From Microbacterium hydrocarbonoxydans (lineage in GTDB: Bacteria > Actinomycetota > Actinomycetes > Actinomycetales > Microbacteriaceae), in contig NZ_JYJB01000003.1 of NCBI RefSeq assembly GCF_000956475.1, positions 109,100 to 173,099 of the forward strand: a DNA stretch of 64,000 nucleotides. Direction: 5' to 3'. The translations under genes and the position numbers were made by a program. The notes under the pieces were generated by a model. It searched no databases. It was not told the DNA's origin and saw only the letters and a list, made by a program, of their open reading frames with translations. Shown here piece after piece: positions 52,991 to 61,131 of this stretch (position 1 is its first letter; each line of letters starts with the position of its first letter).

Positions 52991-54723
52991 GCGTGGATGC
53001 AGCCTCGGGCTACAAGCACCCGGAGGTGCCGTGGAACGGGCTCACCGTCACCGACCTGTTCTGCGGTGCAGGCGGATCGAGCAGCGGTCTTGTCGAGGCC
53101 GGATACCGCGTCGTCATCGCGGCGAATCACTGGGCGCTCGCGATCGAGTCGCACCAGGTGAATCACCCCGAGACGGATCACTCGCAGGCGGACATCTCGC
53201 AGGTGAACCCGGCGTACTTCCCGCGCACTCACGTGCTCTGGGGGTCGCCGGAGTGCACGAACCACTCGATCGCGAAGGGCATCAAGCGGCAGCGTCAGCA
53301 GGATCAGGCGCTGTTCGAGATCGACGGCACCCGCCCGCTCCCGGATGAGGCCGCGAACCGGTCACGCGCGACGATGTGGGACATCCCGCGGTTCGCTGAG
53401 CACCACCGGTACATGGCGATCATCCTCGAGAACGTCGTCGACGCGTACCGGTGGGACCAGTTCGAGGCGTGGCAGATGGCGATGAAGTCCCTCGGCTACC
53501 GGATGCAGTTCGTCTGGCTGAACAGCATGCACGCGCAGATCGGCGGCCTCCCCGCGCCGCAGTCCCGCGACCGCATGTACATCGTGATGTGGCGGGAGGA
53601 TCTCGCGACGAAGGATCTGCCCGGCCCGAACGTCGGGAAGTGGACCCGCCCGATGGCGGTGTGCCCCGAGCACGGCGAGGTGCAGGCGGTCCAGGCGTTC
53701 AAGAAGGCCGAGCAGTGGGGCCGCTACCGGGCGCAGTACCTCTACCGGTGCCCGAAGTGCTTCCATGTCATCGAGCCGGGCTGGCTCGCCGCTGAGTCGA
53801 TCATCGACTGGTCGCTCCCCGCGCCGCGCATCGGAGACCGGGCGAAGCCGCTCGCCGAGAAGACGCGCGAGCGGATCCGTCGCGGCATCGAACGGTACTG
53901 GGCGCCGATCATCGCGAAGGCCGCCGGGAATACGTACGACGGCGTCACGACGGGATCGAACTACCTGCGCGTGGGCGGCACCGACGAACCGCTCCCGGTG
54001 CAGTTGGGCTCCGCCGAGCACGGGCTGGCGATGCCGCCCGCGTTCCTCGCGCAGTTCCGACAGCGCGAGCGCACCCAGACGCTCGACGAGGCGCTCCCGA
54101 CGGTCGTCGCAGACGGCGCGAACCACGCGCTCATCGTGAACAACCTCAGCGGCGCGGACGACTCCCGGTCGCGGCCGGTGTCCGATGCGCTGCCGTCGCT
54201 GGTCGCAGGCGGCAACCACGCGTCTCTGCTGATCCCCGTCGAAGGGCGCGAGGGGAAGAGCGCGGCATCCGTCGCCGACCCGATGCGCACGCAGTCGACA
54301 CGCAACGAGACCGGGCTGCTGGTGCCCCTGCGGAATCACGGCGTCGCGAAGCCGGCATCGCACCCGATCGACACGGTCAGCGCGGAGGGCAACCACCACG
54401 CGCTCGTGATGCGGAACAACACCGCTCGCGGCGATCAGGGGCAGATGTCGACGCCGGTGACCGAGCCGATCCGCGCGCTCACGACGGCCGGGCATCAGTC
54501 GCTCATCGAGCCGTCGGAGCCGATCAGCCTCGACGTCGATGACGCCGGGTTCCGGATGCTCGAGCCGCACGAGATCCAGGCGGGTATGGGCTTCGCCAGT
54601 GACTACCTGCTGCTCGGCTCGAAGCGCGACAAGGTCAAGCAGGCCGGGAACGCGGTCACGCCGCCCGCCGCGCGCGACCTCGGTCACGCGGTCGCTGAGT
54701 TCCTGTTGGCGGTGGCGGCGTGA
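52987..54723 (+). CDS. dcm: C5-cytosine DNA methyltransferase
   Basis: This 578-residue enzyme has motif I DLFCGAGGSSSGL, a motif IV region WGSPECTNHS with the catalytic Cys in a PEC context in place of the usual PPCQ, ENV in ILENVVDAYRW, QSRDRMYIV (motif VIII), a CPEHG/CPKC zinc pair and the final GNAVTPPAARDLG (motif X). The target-recognition region contains repeated P-x-T-x-(A/G)-x-G-x-H-x(A/S)L units. It is probably solitary, paired with the adenine methylase. The symbol marks family only. Confidence 0.93.
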   Translation: MSVDAASGYKHPEVPWNGLTVTDLFCGAGGSSSGLVEAGYRVVIAANHWALAIESHQVNHPETDHSQADISQVNPAYFPRTHVLWGSPECTNHSIAKGIKRQRQQDQALFEIDGTRPLPDEAANRSRATMWDIPRFAEHHRYMAIILENVVDAYRWDQFEAWQMAMKSLGYRMQFVWLNSMHAQIGGLPAPQSRDRMYIVMWREDLATKDLPGPNVGKWTRPMAVCPEHGEVQAVQAFKKAEQWGRYRAQYLYRCPKCFHVIEPGWLAAESIIDWSLPAPRIGDRAKPLAEKTRERIRRGIERYWAPIIAKAAGNTYDGVTTGSNYLRVGGTDEPLPVQLGSAEHGLAMPPAFLAQFRQRERTQTLDEALPTVVADGANHALIVNNLSGADDSRSRPVSDALPSLVAGGNHASLLIPVEGREGKSAASVADPMRTQSTRNETGLLVPLRNHGVAKPASHPIDTVSAEGNHHALVMRNNTARGDQGQMSTPVTEPIRALTTAGHQSLIEPSEPISLDVDDAGFRMLEPHEIQAGMGFASDYLLLGSKRDKVKQAGNAVTPPAARDLGHAVAEFLLAVAA

Positions 54724-54736
54724 CCGGGCGGACGGA

Positions 54737-54874
54737 TCAGCCGAGCGTGGGCTCGTCGCCGATGATGCGATCGATCTCTTCGTCTGTCGCAGGCGTGATC
54801 GACCCGTCTGAGTGCAGCCAAGAGTGCGACTGGTCATTGAGTCCTGCGTCGGGTGTTCGGATGAATCGGGGCAT
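54737..54874 (-). CDS. Short leftward prophage gene
   Basis: A 45-residue acidic peptide (start MPRFIRTPDAGLNDQSHSW, end DEEIDRIIGDEPTLG) is read against the operon. A clear AAGGAGTAGGA site precedes ATG 54874. The forward frame over the same bases (54720-54968) is Ser/Pro-rich and has no ribosome-binding site. Function unknown; it could be an anti-restriction or moron peptide. Confidence 0.6.
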   Translation of the reverse strand: MPRFIRTPDAGLNDQSHSWLHSDGSITPATDEEIDRIIGDEPTLG

Positions 54875-54964
54875 TCCTACTCCTTCAGTTGGAGGCGTGG
54901 TTCGCCTCGCTGATCCAACGCTAGGCGCGAATTCGGCGGCTAATCAGGGGTGCGAGGTGGCAGC

Positions 54965-55381
54965 ATGACCGGCCCGACCGAGACCACGCGCCGCGGCGTC
55001 TACCTGCGTGACGGCTACCGGTGCGCAGCGTGCGCGGCGGTCGAGGGGCTGTCGTTCCAGCATCGCCGCGCTGTGGGCATGGGCGGGTCGAAGCTCGTTC
55101 CGTCGCCGGTCGATGGCCTGACTCTGTGTTTGGTCTGCAACGAGGCGTGCGAGCGCGAGCTGCAGGACCGTGCGCTCGCTTACGGCTGGAAGGTCCGCAA
55201 GTGGGTGACCTCGCCGGACCGGGTGCCGGTGTACTTCCCGCACGAGTTCTCCTGGTACCGGTTCGAGGGGATGCTGCGCGTGCGGATCTCGTCGGCGGTC
55301 GCGATGGAGATGGGTTGCGCGGTGTACGGCGACGAGTGGATGAAGTGGCGCGCACACGCGCTGTTCGGAGGCATGCGATGA
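54965..55381 (+). CDS. HNH-like zinc protein
   Basis: This 138-residue protein has a CAAC pair, FQHRRAVGMGGSKL and CLVC, the spacing of HNH endonucleases (RR..GMGGS..N..L.LC..CN), followed by a long C-terminal part. The His-Asn-His core is partly altered (QHRRAVGMGG), so nuclease activity is uncertain. It restarts the rightward operon after the leftward peptide gene. Confidence 0.75.
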   Translation: MTGPTETTRRGVYLRDGYRCAACAAVEGLSFQHRRAVGMGGSKLVPSPVDGLTLCLVCNEACERELQDRALAYGWKVRKWVTSPDRVPVYFPHEFSWYRFEGMLRVRISSAVAMEMGCAVYGDEWMKWRAHALFGGMR

Positions 55382-55692
55382 GCGACTACGGCGATCTCGT
55401 GAACCTGTGCGTGGCGATCAAGCGGCAGGCCGACCGTGTCGGAGTCGAGCACGAGGATGTTCATCCAATCGGCGTCGTCGTCCGCATTGCCGATATCGCG
55501 GCATCCGTCGTCGACTGGGCCGGGTCAAAGGGCCGCGCCGACGCGCAGCGCGACGCGACGATCGGCTTCATCGATCAGACCGTCTATGCGAACGAAGACA
55601 ACCGACCTGACCTGAAGTGGACGAACGCTGAGGTCATGGAGCTCCTCGGGAATATCCGCGAGCTGCTCGTGGACGAGGAGGCGCTCGCATGA
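55378..55692 (+). CDS. Prophage protein of unknown function
   Basis: This 104-residue helical acidic protein (MSDYGDLVNLCVAIKRQADRV...) overlaps both neighbours by 4 bases. No known domain is visible. Confidence 0.75.
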   Translation: MSDYGDLVNLCVAIKRQADRVGVEHEDVHPIGVVVRIADIAASVVDWAGSKGRADAQRDATIGFIDQTVYANEDNRPDLKWTNAEVMELLGNIRELLVDEEALA

Positions 55693-56699
55693 GCGCGATG
55701 CCGAAGTTCGCGATGACGTATGTCGTCGTCTGGGCGGATGAGCGCGGCGAGGGCCGTCACGTGCTGAAGGTCGGCCGCGCCTGGCGGTTCGCCCGCGTGC
55801 AGGAGATGGCGATCTCGGGCGGCCAGGTGGTCGTTCTCGCGCGGGGCACGGACGCGTCGTGGGAGACGGAGGCGCTGCGGATCCTGCGGCGCTGGTTCCC
55901 GCAGGCGTTCCGCTCCGAGATCGAGGCCCGCCAGATCCTGTTCCAGGGCCGCGGGTGGACGGAGTGTTTCGAGGTCGACGACGAGCACCTACAGCTCGCG
56001 ATCGATCTGGTGTTCGAGGGATTCGCGAAGGGAAGCGATCAGGGTGTCAACGAGGAGCGTGCAGCGGCGGATCAGCGCGGAGGATATGCGGTGGCCGGGG
56101 TACCTGCGCGCACCGCACGAGGCGAAACCGACCGCGGTCGGGTTGTGGACGACGGCGACGGACCCTCTGGGCCGGTGCGAGCTGGTGCCGGAGCTGATCG
56201 CCGCGGCGATCTACCCGGGGCAGGCGGCGACGGATCTCGTGATCGAGCATCTGCTGATGCTCGCCGACTCGGGCTTCCTGACGATCTATCAGGAGCGGGG
56301 CTCGGAGTGGATCGCGTTGCGGCGCCCGCTGCGCGTCGACGCCCGACTGGCGTCGTCGGATGCTCCGGAACCGCCACACGAACATTCGCGAACATTCGTG
56401 GCTGTGGGGGGAGCGGGCGAGCGGGCGGGTGCGCGGGTGCGTGCCGAGCAGGGCGAACGGGTGAGTCAGTGGGCGACGTGGGCGGAGGAGCAGGAGACCC
56501 GGACACGGCCGCCGAAACGACCGCTGCTTATGGATGCCCCACCTATCGGATGCCCCGATCACCCCTCCGGAAGATTCAAGGACTGCGGTCCCTGCGGCAC
56601 CGCGCGCCGGCGTCACGATCGCTGGGTTCAGGAGGCCCGCTATGGCGAGCAGATGACCGAGTACGAGCAGAACCAGGAAGCAGGGGAGGTGTGGGATGA
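55689..56699 (+). CDS. GIY-YIG-like protein with overlapping out-of-frame tail
   Basis: The first ~117 codons (FAMTYVVVWADERGEGRHVLKVGRAW..., SWETEALRILRRWFPQAFRSEIEARQILFQGRGWTECFEVDDEHL) look like a small GIY-YIG/T5orf172-type nuclease domain. After about 56040 the frame stays open to 56699 but becomes Gly/Arg-rich shadow sequence, while the frame starting at 56044 carries normal codon use. Either the true protein ends in a run-on tail, or a frameshift joins the two. Coordinates give the open frame as it stands. Confidence 0.6.
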   Translation: MSAMPKFAMTYVVVWADERGEGRHVLKVGRAWRFARVQEMAISGGQVVVLARGTDASWETEALRILRRWFPQAFRSEIEARQILFQGRGWTECFEVDDEHLQLAIDLVFEGFAKGSDQGVNEERAAADQRGGYAVAGVPARTARGETDRGRVVDDGDGPSGPVRAGAGADRRGDLPGAGGDGSRDRASADARRLGLPDDLSGAGLGVDRVAAPAARRRPTGVVGCSGTATRTFANIRGCGGSGRAGGCAGACRAGRTGESVGDVGGGAGDPDTAAETTAAYGCPTYRMPRSPLRKIQGLRSLRHRAPASRSLGSGGPLWRADDRVRAEPGSRGGVG

Positions 56700-56712
56700 C
56701 TCGACGTTCTGA
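56044..56712 (+). CDS. Winged-helix/zinc phage protein
   Basis: This 222-residue protein has a likely winged-helix part (GRCELVPELIAAAIYPGQAATDLVIEHLLMLADSGFLTIYQERGSEWIALRRP), as in phage replication proteins, and a C-terminal CPDHPSGRFKDCGPCG cysteine set. GTG 56044 has AAGGGAAG eight bases upstream. It overlaps about 650 bases of the previous open frame. It could be a replication initiator-like protein. Confidence 0.78.
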   Translation: MSTRSVQRRISAEDMRWPGYLRAPHEAKPTAVGLWTTATDPLGRCELVPELIAAAIYPGQAATDLVIEHLLMLADSGFLTIYQERGSEWIALRRPLRVDARLASSDAPEPPHEHSRTFVAVGGAGERAGARVRAEQGERVSQWATWAEEQETRTRPPKRPLLMDAPPIGCPDHPSGRFKDCGPCGTARRRHDRWVQEARYGEQMTEYEQNQEAGEVWDDSTF

Positions 56713-56926
56713 TGACTGGCGTCTCGCGGATGAGTGGTTCGCGGCGTTCATCGAGGATGCCGAGAACGACCCAGTGCGCCGCCGGCACGTGCTGAGGGAG
56801 CGCATCCGTGCGCTCCCGGTGAAGGACACGCTCGCGAGGGCGTTCGAGGAGAAGACGGAGCAGCTGAGGACGTTCCTCGCTGGTGAGCGCGAGCGGATGC
56901 TCGCGGGACAGGAGATGACGGCATGA
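56696..56926 (+). CDS. Small helical prophage protein
   Basis: This 76-residue charged helical protein (DEWFAAFIEDAENDPVRRRHVLRERIRALPVKDTLARAFEEKTEQ) overlaps the previous gene by 17 bases and the next by 4. No domain recognized. Confidence 0.78.
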   Translation: MTRRSDDWRLADEWFAAFIEDAENDPVRRRHVLRERIRALPVKDTLARAFEEKTEQLRTFLAGERERMLAGQEMTA

Positions 56927-57312
56927 GCACGCAGACCTACACCGGCACGTTGACGATCGTCGAGTGCCCCGCATGCCACATGGATTTCGGTGTCACGCCG
57001 CAGTTCGTGGAGGCGCGGCGCAATGACCACAAGAGCTTCTACTGCCCGACGGGTCACTCGATGAACTATGGGCAGAAGAGCGAGGCCGAGATGCTCCGTG
57101 AGCGCCTGCGCTTCACCGAGGGCGCGCTCACCCATACCCGGGACCAACTGCAGATGACCGAGTATCAGCGGCGCGCGCAGAAGGGCCAGAACACCCGGCT
57201 CAAGAACCGGATCGCAGCCGGGGTGTGCCCGTGCTGCAACCGCTCATTCCAGGATCTGCGCCGCCACATGGCCGGCCAACACCCTGACTACACGAACCAC
57301 GAGGAGAACTGA
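56923..57312 (+). CDS. Zinc-finger prophage protein
   Basis: This 129-residue protein has an N-terminal CPAC...CPTGH zinc ribbon-like set, a coiled middle ([19 protein letters not shown]) and a C-terminal C2H2 finger ([19 protein letters not shown]). It may bind nucleic acid. It stops two bases before ssb. Confidence 0.82.
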   Translation: MSTQTYTGTLTIVECPACHMDFGVTPQFVEARRNDHKSFYCPTGHSMNYGQKSEAEMLRERLRFTEGALTHTRDQLQMTEYQRRAQKGQNTRLKNRIAAGVCPCCNRSFQDLRRHMAGQHPDYTNHEEN

Positions 57313-57314
57313 CC

Positions 57315-57794
57315 ATGGCAGGCGAGACGATCATCACCGTCGTGGGGAACCTGACCGCCGACCCTGAACTGCGGTTCACGCAGAACGGGCTGCCGGTGGC
57401 GAGCTTCACGATCGCGTCGACACCGCGCAGCTTCGACCGGACCGCGCAGGAGTGGAAGGACGGCGACGCCCTGTTCCTCCGGGCCTCGTGCTGGCGTGAG
57501 TTCGCCGAGCATGTCGCCGGTTCGCTGACGAAGGGCATGCGGGTCATCGCGACCGGCCGCCTGCGTCAGCGTGCCTATCAGGACCGTGAGGGCGTGCAGC
57601 GCACGGCGATCGAGTTGGAGGTCGACGAGATCGGCCCGAGCCTCCGCTACGCGACCGCACAGGTGACCCGGGCGGCGCGCACGGATGGTCAGCAGCGGCC
57701 GGCGGCATCCGCCCCGGTCGAGGAGCAGTGGGCGACGTCTGAGCCGCCTGCGGGGGAGTGGGCAGGGGGCTTCGGTGATGACACTCCGTTCTGA
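57315..57794 (+). CDS. ssb: Single-stranded DNA-binding protein
   Basis: This 159-residue protein has the SSB OB-fold: [32 protein letters not shown], then [40 protein letters not shown]. The flexible tail ends [11 protein letters not shown], the acidic tip that recruits replication and repair partners. It is a phage copy that would work with the recombination and replication genes. The next gene starts inside its 3' end (17-base overlap). Confidence 0.95.
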   Translation: MAGETIITVVGNLTADPELRFTQNGLPVASFTIASTPRSFDRTAQEWKDGDALFLRASCWREFAEHVAGSLTKGMRVIATGRLRQRAYQDREGVQRTAIELEVDEIGPSLRYATAQVTRAARTDGQQRPAASAPVEEQWATSEPPAGEWAGGFGDDTPF

Positions 57795-58101
57795 GTTCCC
57801 GCCGCGCCCCGACTGTGCGCACTGCAAGGGCTCGGGGATCATCTCGGTGTCGAAGGATCCCGACGAGCTCGACGACTGCGTGTGCACCGACCCGCCGCGC
57901 GTGAAGTGCCCGGAGTGTCGGGATGGGAAGCACGGCAATTGCCTCCACGAGGCGCTCACCGATGACACGGACGAGTTCGTCGACTGCGCCTGCGGGTGCG
58001 AGCCGTCGCGGACGTGCCCGAGCTGCGGCGACGTCGTCCCGTTCGGCTGGACCCTCGATGACCACCTGAACTGCAACTACCCGGAGGATCGCGATGTCTG
58101 A
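57778..58101 (+). CDS. Cysteine-rich prophage protein
   Basis: This 107-residue protein has many paired cysteines: [26 protein letters not shown] and CPSCG, suggesting two or more zinc ribbons of the DnaJ-like type. Starts by overlap within ssb. Function unknown. Confidence 0.78.
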   Translation: MTLRSEFPPRPDCAHCKGSGIISVSKDPDELDDCVCTDPPRVKCPECRDGKHGNCLHEALTDDTDEFVDCACGCEPSRTCPSCGDVVPFGWTLDDHLNCNYPEDRDV

Positions 58102-58519
58102 GCAGAACGAGGTCGAGCTCTTGCCAGGTCGGGAGGAGTGCCCCGGCAACCTCACGTGGTCGGCGTTCGGCGCGACGTATCCCGACACGGTGTGCGCCTC
58201 GGTGCTGACGTGGGCGGACGGATATCAGGGCATCGGGCTGTGCGATGCCGACGACGACTTCCGCGAGCGTGATGTGCCGTGCCCGTTCTGCAGCCCCGAG
58301 GCGTTCATCGAGTACGAGTGGGGCGAGCCCCAGGACTACCTGCTGCTCTGGGCGTCGGACGAGTCGTCTGCCGACGGGGTTGAGATCCACTTCCACGACG
58401 GGCAGGCGCTCTGGTGGACGGCTACGCATCCGGAGCGTGGCGAGGAGCGAGTGCTCATCCGTCGCGGCTTCTGGGAGGACGGCACGTTCTGGACGAGCGA
58501 GGAGAACCGTGATGGATGA
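58094..58519 (+). CDS. Prophage protein with zinc-like cysteines
   Basis: This 141-residue acidic protein has CPFC and a C-terminal half rich in Trp and Asp (FHDGQALWWTATHPERGEERVLIRRGFWEDGTFW). No family recognized. It overlaps both neighbours by 8 bases. Confidence 0.75.
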   Translation: MSEQNEVELLPGREECPGNLTWSAFGATYPDTVCASVLTWADGYQGIGLCDADDDFRERDVPCPFCSPEAFIEYEWGEPQDYLLLWASDESSADGVEIHFHDGQALWWTATHPERGEERVLIRRGFWEDGTFWTSEENRDG

Positions 58520-59342
58520 CCGCGTGTGCATCCGAGGGTGCAAGCAGCGCGGAGTGCACTTCGCGGCGTGCGATGGTCGGGGGGACGACGGCGGCACGTG
58601 TTGGGGATGCGCCCCGCGCGAGTGCCGGGACGGTTCGCTGATCTGCGATCGGTGCTTCGGTCGGATGCGTGCGCTGCTCGCCGACGGTCCGGATCTCCTA
58701 GCCCGGGTGCGGTCTCTGGCTGATCCGATGAAGGCGACGCCGACGGACAAGGCGCCGGGCGGTCGGTCGTCGTCGGTGGAGCCGCCGGCCCCGGTGGATG
58801 CGGACTATCTGGATGCGATCACTGCGCTCGAGCAGCTCGACTCGTGGTGGTACGTGACCCTGTCGGAATACTCGAACGACCATGACGTGATCACGTGGCT
58901 GGGCGCCGTGGTGCTCGACGTGCACCCGGAGGTCGAGGGGGAGCGTCAGGCATGGTCGGTCGCTGATGCGATGGCGAAGTGGGGTGTCGAGCGTCGCACG
59001 AAGGGCGAGCCCGCATGGTCGCCCGAGGATCACCTCGACCCTGTGCGCGATCAGGCGGTGCCGATCCCGGAGTGGGGCGACCCGATCGTCGGGTGGGCGG
59101 ATGCCGTGCGCATCGCGGGCAGCGATTCGACGCTGCGCCGATGGATCAAGCGCGAGGAGATCGAGGTTGCGGGCACCTTCGTGATCGCTGGCATCCGGAC
59201 GCGCATGTTCCGGCGCAATGAGCTGCTCGCTACGCGTGAGCGGTTGAGCGAGAAGCAGATGAGTGGGCTGGTGCAGAACCAGACTGAGTCTGAGCAGAGA
59301 CACCCGGGGGCCGAGGACCTAGGATCTCCTCATGGGTCGTGA
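58512..59342 (+). CDS. Zinc-ribbon and HTH prophage protein
   Basis: This 276-residue protein has an N-terminal cysteine cluster (CIRGCKQRGVHFAAC, CWGCAPRECRDGSLICDRCF), a linker, a Trp-rich middle (LEQLDSWWYVTLSEY) and a C-terminal MerR-like helix-turn-helix (WADAVRIAGSDSTLRRWIKREEIEVAG). It could be a phage late regulator or DNA-binding protein. No close functional match is claimed. Confidence 0.78.
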   Translation: MDDRVCIRGCKQRGVHFAACDGRGDDGGTCWGCAPRECRDGSLICDRCFGRMRALLADGPDLLARVRSLADPMKATPTDKAPGGRSSSVEPPAPVDADYLDAITALEQLDSWWYVTLSEYSNDHDVITWLGAVVLDVHPEVEGERQAWSVADAMAKWGVERRTKGEPAWSPEDHLDPVRDQAVPIPEWGDPIVGWADAVRIAGSDSTLRRWIKREEIEVAGTFVIAGIRTRMFRRNELLATRERLSEKQMSGLVQNQTESEQRHPGAEDLGSPHGS

Positions 59343-59742
59343 GCACCGACAGCGCGCAGCCGCTGAGCACAAGCTCCGGCTCGCGCTCGCCAAAAAGCAT
59401 CGTGCCGTGGTTGCGGAGATCGCGCGGCTCCTTGAGAAGTTCCCGTGCCCGGTGTGTGGGCGAGCAATGAAGGTGAACGAGCGCTTCCGCATCCCGAATC
59501 ATGCGCAACGGGGCGGCGTGCGGTGCTCGGGATCGCTTCTCGCCATCGGATGGTTCGCAGATGGGCTCGCGGCCGTGCCGTACGACCGCTACGACGAGCC
59601 CGAGTCCGTCGAGGCGCGAGCGCTGTTGAAGCGGACACTCTCGCCAGTCGCGGCTAGCGAGCGCCGTTCTACGAGCGTCATCGGTGATCGGGCTGCACCA
59701 GGCAAGACCGTTTCAGGAGGGCTGCCAGGCTCCAAACGATAG
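59332..59742 (+). CDS. Small zinc-binding prophage protein
   Basis: This 136-residue basic protein has CPVCGRAM and a nearby RCSGSL Cys, consistent with a zinc site, in a helical N-terminus (HKLRLALAKKHRAVVAEIARLLEKF). It overlaps the preceding gene by 11 bases and closes this block before a hairpin terminator. Confidence 0.65.
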   Translation: MGREHRQRAAAEHKLRLALAKKHRAVVAEIARLLEKFPCPVCGRAMKVNERFRIPNHAQRGGVRCSGSLLAIGWFADGLAAVPYDRYDEPESVEARALLKRTLSPVAASERRSTSVIGDRAAPGKTVSGGLPGSKR

Positions 59743-59984
59743 ATCACCGTGTGACGATCTCAACGTGTTAAGCTGTGCTTGCACTTGAACTGTGACCGAA
59801 GCCCTGCCGATCCGGCGGGGCTTCTTTCGTTCAGCTGTGCCCCCGCCGCCACGCGCTCACATCCCGCTGCAGAGCGACGTCGCTGCCATGACCTCACGTG
59901 ACCCACGGGTCAGCGTAGAGAGAGCAGCCGGAGAAAGTCGCATGATGCGCACACTGATGCGGTGATGCGCGGCGGGGCACGGTC
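59743..59984. other. Convergent intergenic stretch
   Basis: About 240 bases between a rightward and a leftward gene. I see the hairpin at 59798-59824 and nothing else I can support. Confidence 0.6.
59798..59824 (+). terminator. Terminator at the end of the prophage early block
   Basis: A 12-bp stem with one G-T pair (59798-59809 with 59813-59824) and a three-base loop is followed by TTTCGTTC. It ends the rightward early operon. Confidence 0.8.
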
Positions 59985-60329
59985 TCAGCGGCGCTTGCCG
60001 CCTCCTGGCACACCGCCGCGCACTGTCCTCACGCCGGTAGTCGCGTAGATTCTGCGGTCTGGTCGCCCTGGTTCACGATCGTCAACCTTGCGGCGCCGCG
60101 CATTGGATGCGTCGAACGCTGCCTGAAGCTCGGGATCATCCTCGTCCGCGCGTGGTGTGAGCGAAACGGTCCGCGAAGGCCGCAAAGCCTTGCCGGATTC
60201 CGCCGCGGCTTGGGCCGTCGGTTCGGTGCACCGGGCGCCGGAGTTCGTCGTGTGGATGGACATGCGACCATCCGGGCGAAGAGCGTGAGACTCACCACAC
60301 TCGCGGCAATCCCGGAACTTCAGACTCAT
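59985..60329 (-). CDS. Lone leftward prophage gene with own promoter
   Basis: This 114-residue basic protein begins SLKFRDCRECGESHALRPDGRM with a Cys-x2-Cys pair and has a polar Arg-rich tail. ATG 60329 follows TAGAGT by 7 bases, a leaderless promoter of the kind seen in the host genes. It is opposite to its neighbours and may be expressed in the lysogen. Function unknown. Confidence 0.72.
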   Translation of the reverse strand: MSLKFRDCRECGESHALRPDGRMSIHTTNSGARCTEPTAQAAAESGKALRPSRTVSLTPRADEDDPELQAAFDASNARRRKVDDREPGRPDRRIYATTGVRTVRGGVPGGGKRR

Positions 60330-60374
60330 GCCGGAACTCTATCGACCGGTACGGACTCACGACAGGGGGAGGCG

Positions 60375-60695
60375 TTGAGCAAGCGCGTCCACACCCGAGA
60401 AGCTCAACGCCAGCGCACGGAGTTCTACGAGTCGGGCAAGATCCTCGACGCCGACCCTGCGACCCGTCACCTCTCGGTGTGCTGGATCTGCACGCTCCGC
60501 ATCGACTACGAGCAGGCGCCGGGAACGACGACCGACTCGCACACCCTCGATCACTACTACCCGGTTGAGGACTTCCCTGAACTGCAGAACGACCCCGACA
60601 ACTTCCGTCACGCGCACTTCGACTGCAACAGCAGCCGAGGCAAGGGCGACGCCGAGCGTGGCCTCGGCGACCCCATGCCGGCGTGGTGGGGATGA
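60375..60695 (+). CDS. HNH endonuclease near the terminase genes
   Basis: This about 106-residue protein has CWIC, the core HTLDHYYPVEDFPELQNDPDNFRHAHFDCNSSRGKGD and the N..H of an HNH nuclease. HNH proteins next to terminase genes assist DNA packaging cleavage in many tailed phages. The start is uncertain: TTG 60375 follows GGGGGAGG by only two bases. It overlaps the next short frame by 4 bases. Confidence 0.82.
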   Translation: MSKRVHTREAQRQRTEFYESGKILDADPATRHLSVCWICTLRIDYEQAPGTTTDSHTLDHYYPVEDFPELQNDPDNFRHAHFDCNSSRGKGDAERGLGDPMPAWWG

Positions 60696-60778
60696 CCAAG
60701 CCTTCCGGCTCGCCTTCGCCGCGGCGCACCCACCTCGCGCGCGGGCTGAGCGAGCCGGGACAGACCCGATCGGAGTGA
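60692..60778 (+). CDS. Very short possible reading frame
   Basis: A 28-codon frame (MTKPSGSPSPRRTHLARGLS...) starts on the HNH stop (ATGA overlap) and ends two bases before the next gene. It could be a coupling peptide or chance. Confidence 0.3.
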   Translation: MTKPSGSPSPRRTHLARGLSEPGQTRSE

Positions 60779-60780
60779 TC

Positions 60781-61131
60781 ATGACCGCAGCGGTTCCCAT
60801 CGGCGGGACGGTGTCGATCAGCCTCGGCGACGGCATGCCCGCCGTCGTCGCGAACTTCACCGTGCCCGTGGTGCTCGAGGACGAGGGGCACGGTCTGGTC
60901 ACGTTCCACGCCGCGCCCGTCGACGCGATCAAGGCCGCCGCCACGTCCGCACTCCTGCGCGCCGCCGACGACCTGCTCGAGTCGCTCCCGACCGCACAGG
61001 TCACCGCCGCGCACATCGCGACGTGCTCGGACTGCGGAGCCAAGCTCGCATCGAACGATCCGAACCTGCGCATCGAGCACGGTGAGGGCGACAACCACAT
61101 CGCCTCGTCGACCTGCGGGGGAGCGCGATGA
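60781..61131 (+). CDS. Prophage protein of unknown function
   Basis: This 116-residue protein has an Ala-rich helical middle (IKAAATSALLRAADDLLESL) and a C-terminal CSDCG...C set. ATG 60781. It overlaps the next gene by 4 bases. No domain recognized. Confidence 0.75.
   Translation: MTAAVPIGGTVSISLGDGMPAVVANFTVPVVLEDEGHGLVTFHAAPVDAIKAAATSALLRAADDLLESLPTAQVTAAHIATCSDCGAKLASNDPNLRIEHGEGDNHIASSTCGGAR

Noticed and set aside
52178..54723. Restriction-modification system
   Set aside because: No restriction endonuclease gene is adjacent; solitary phage methylases are more likely.
54720..54968. Rightward 82-codon frame after the cytosine methylase
   Set aside because: No ribosome-binding site and Ser/Pro-rich content; the leftward 45-codon gene with AAGGAG explains the region better.
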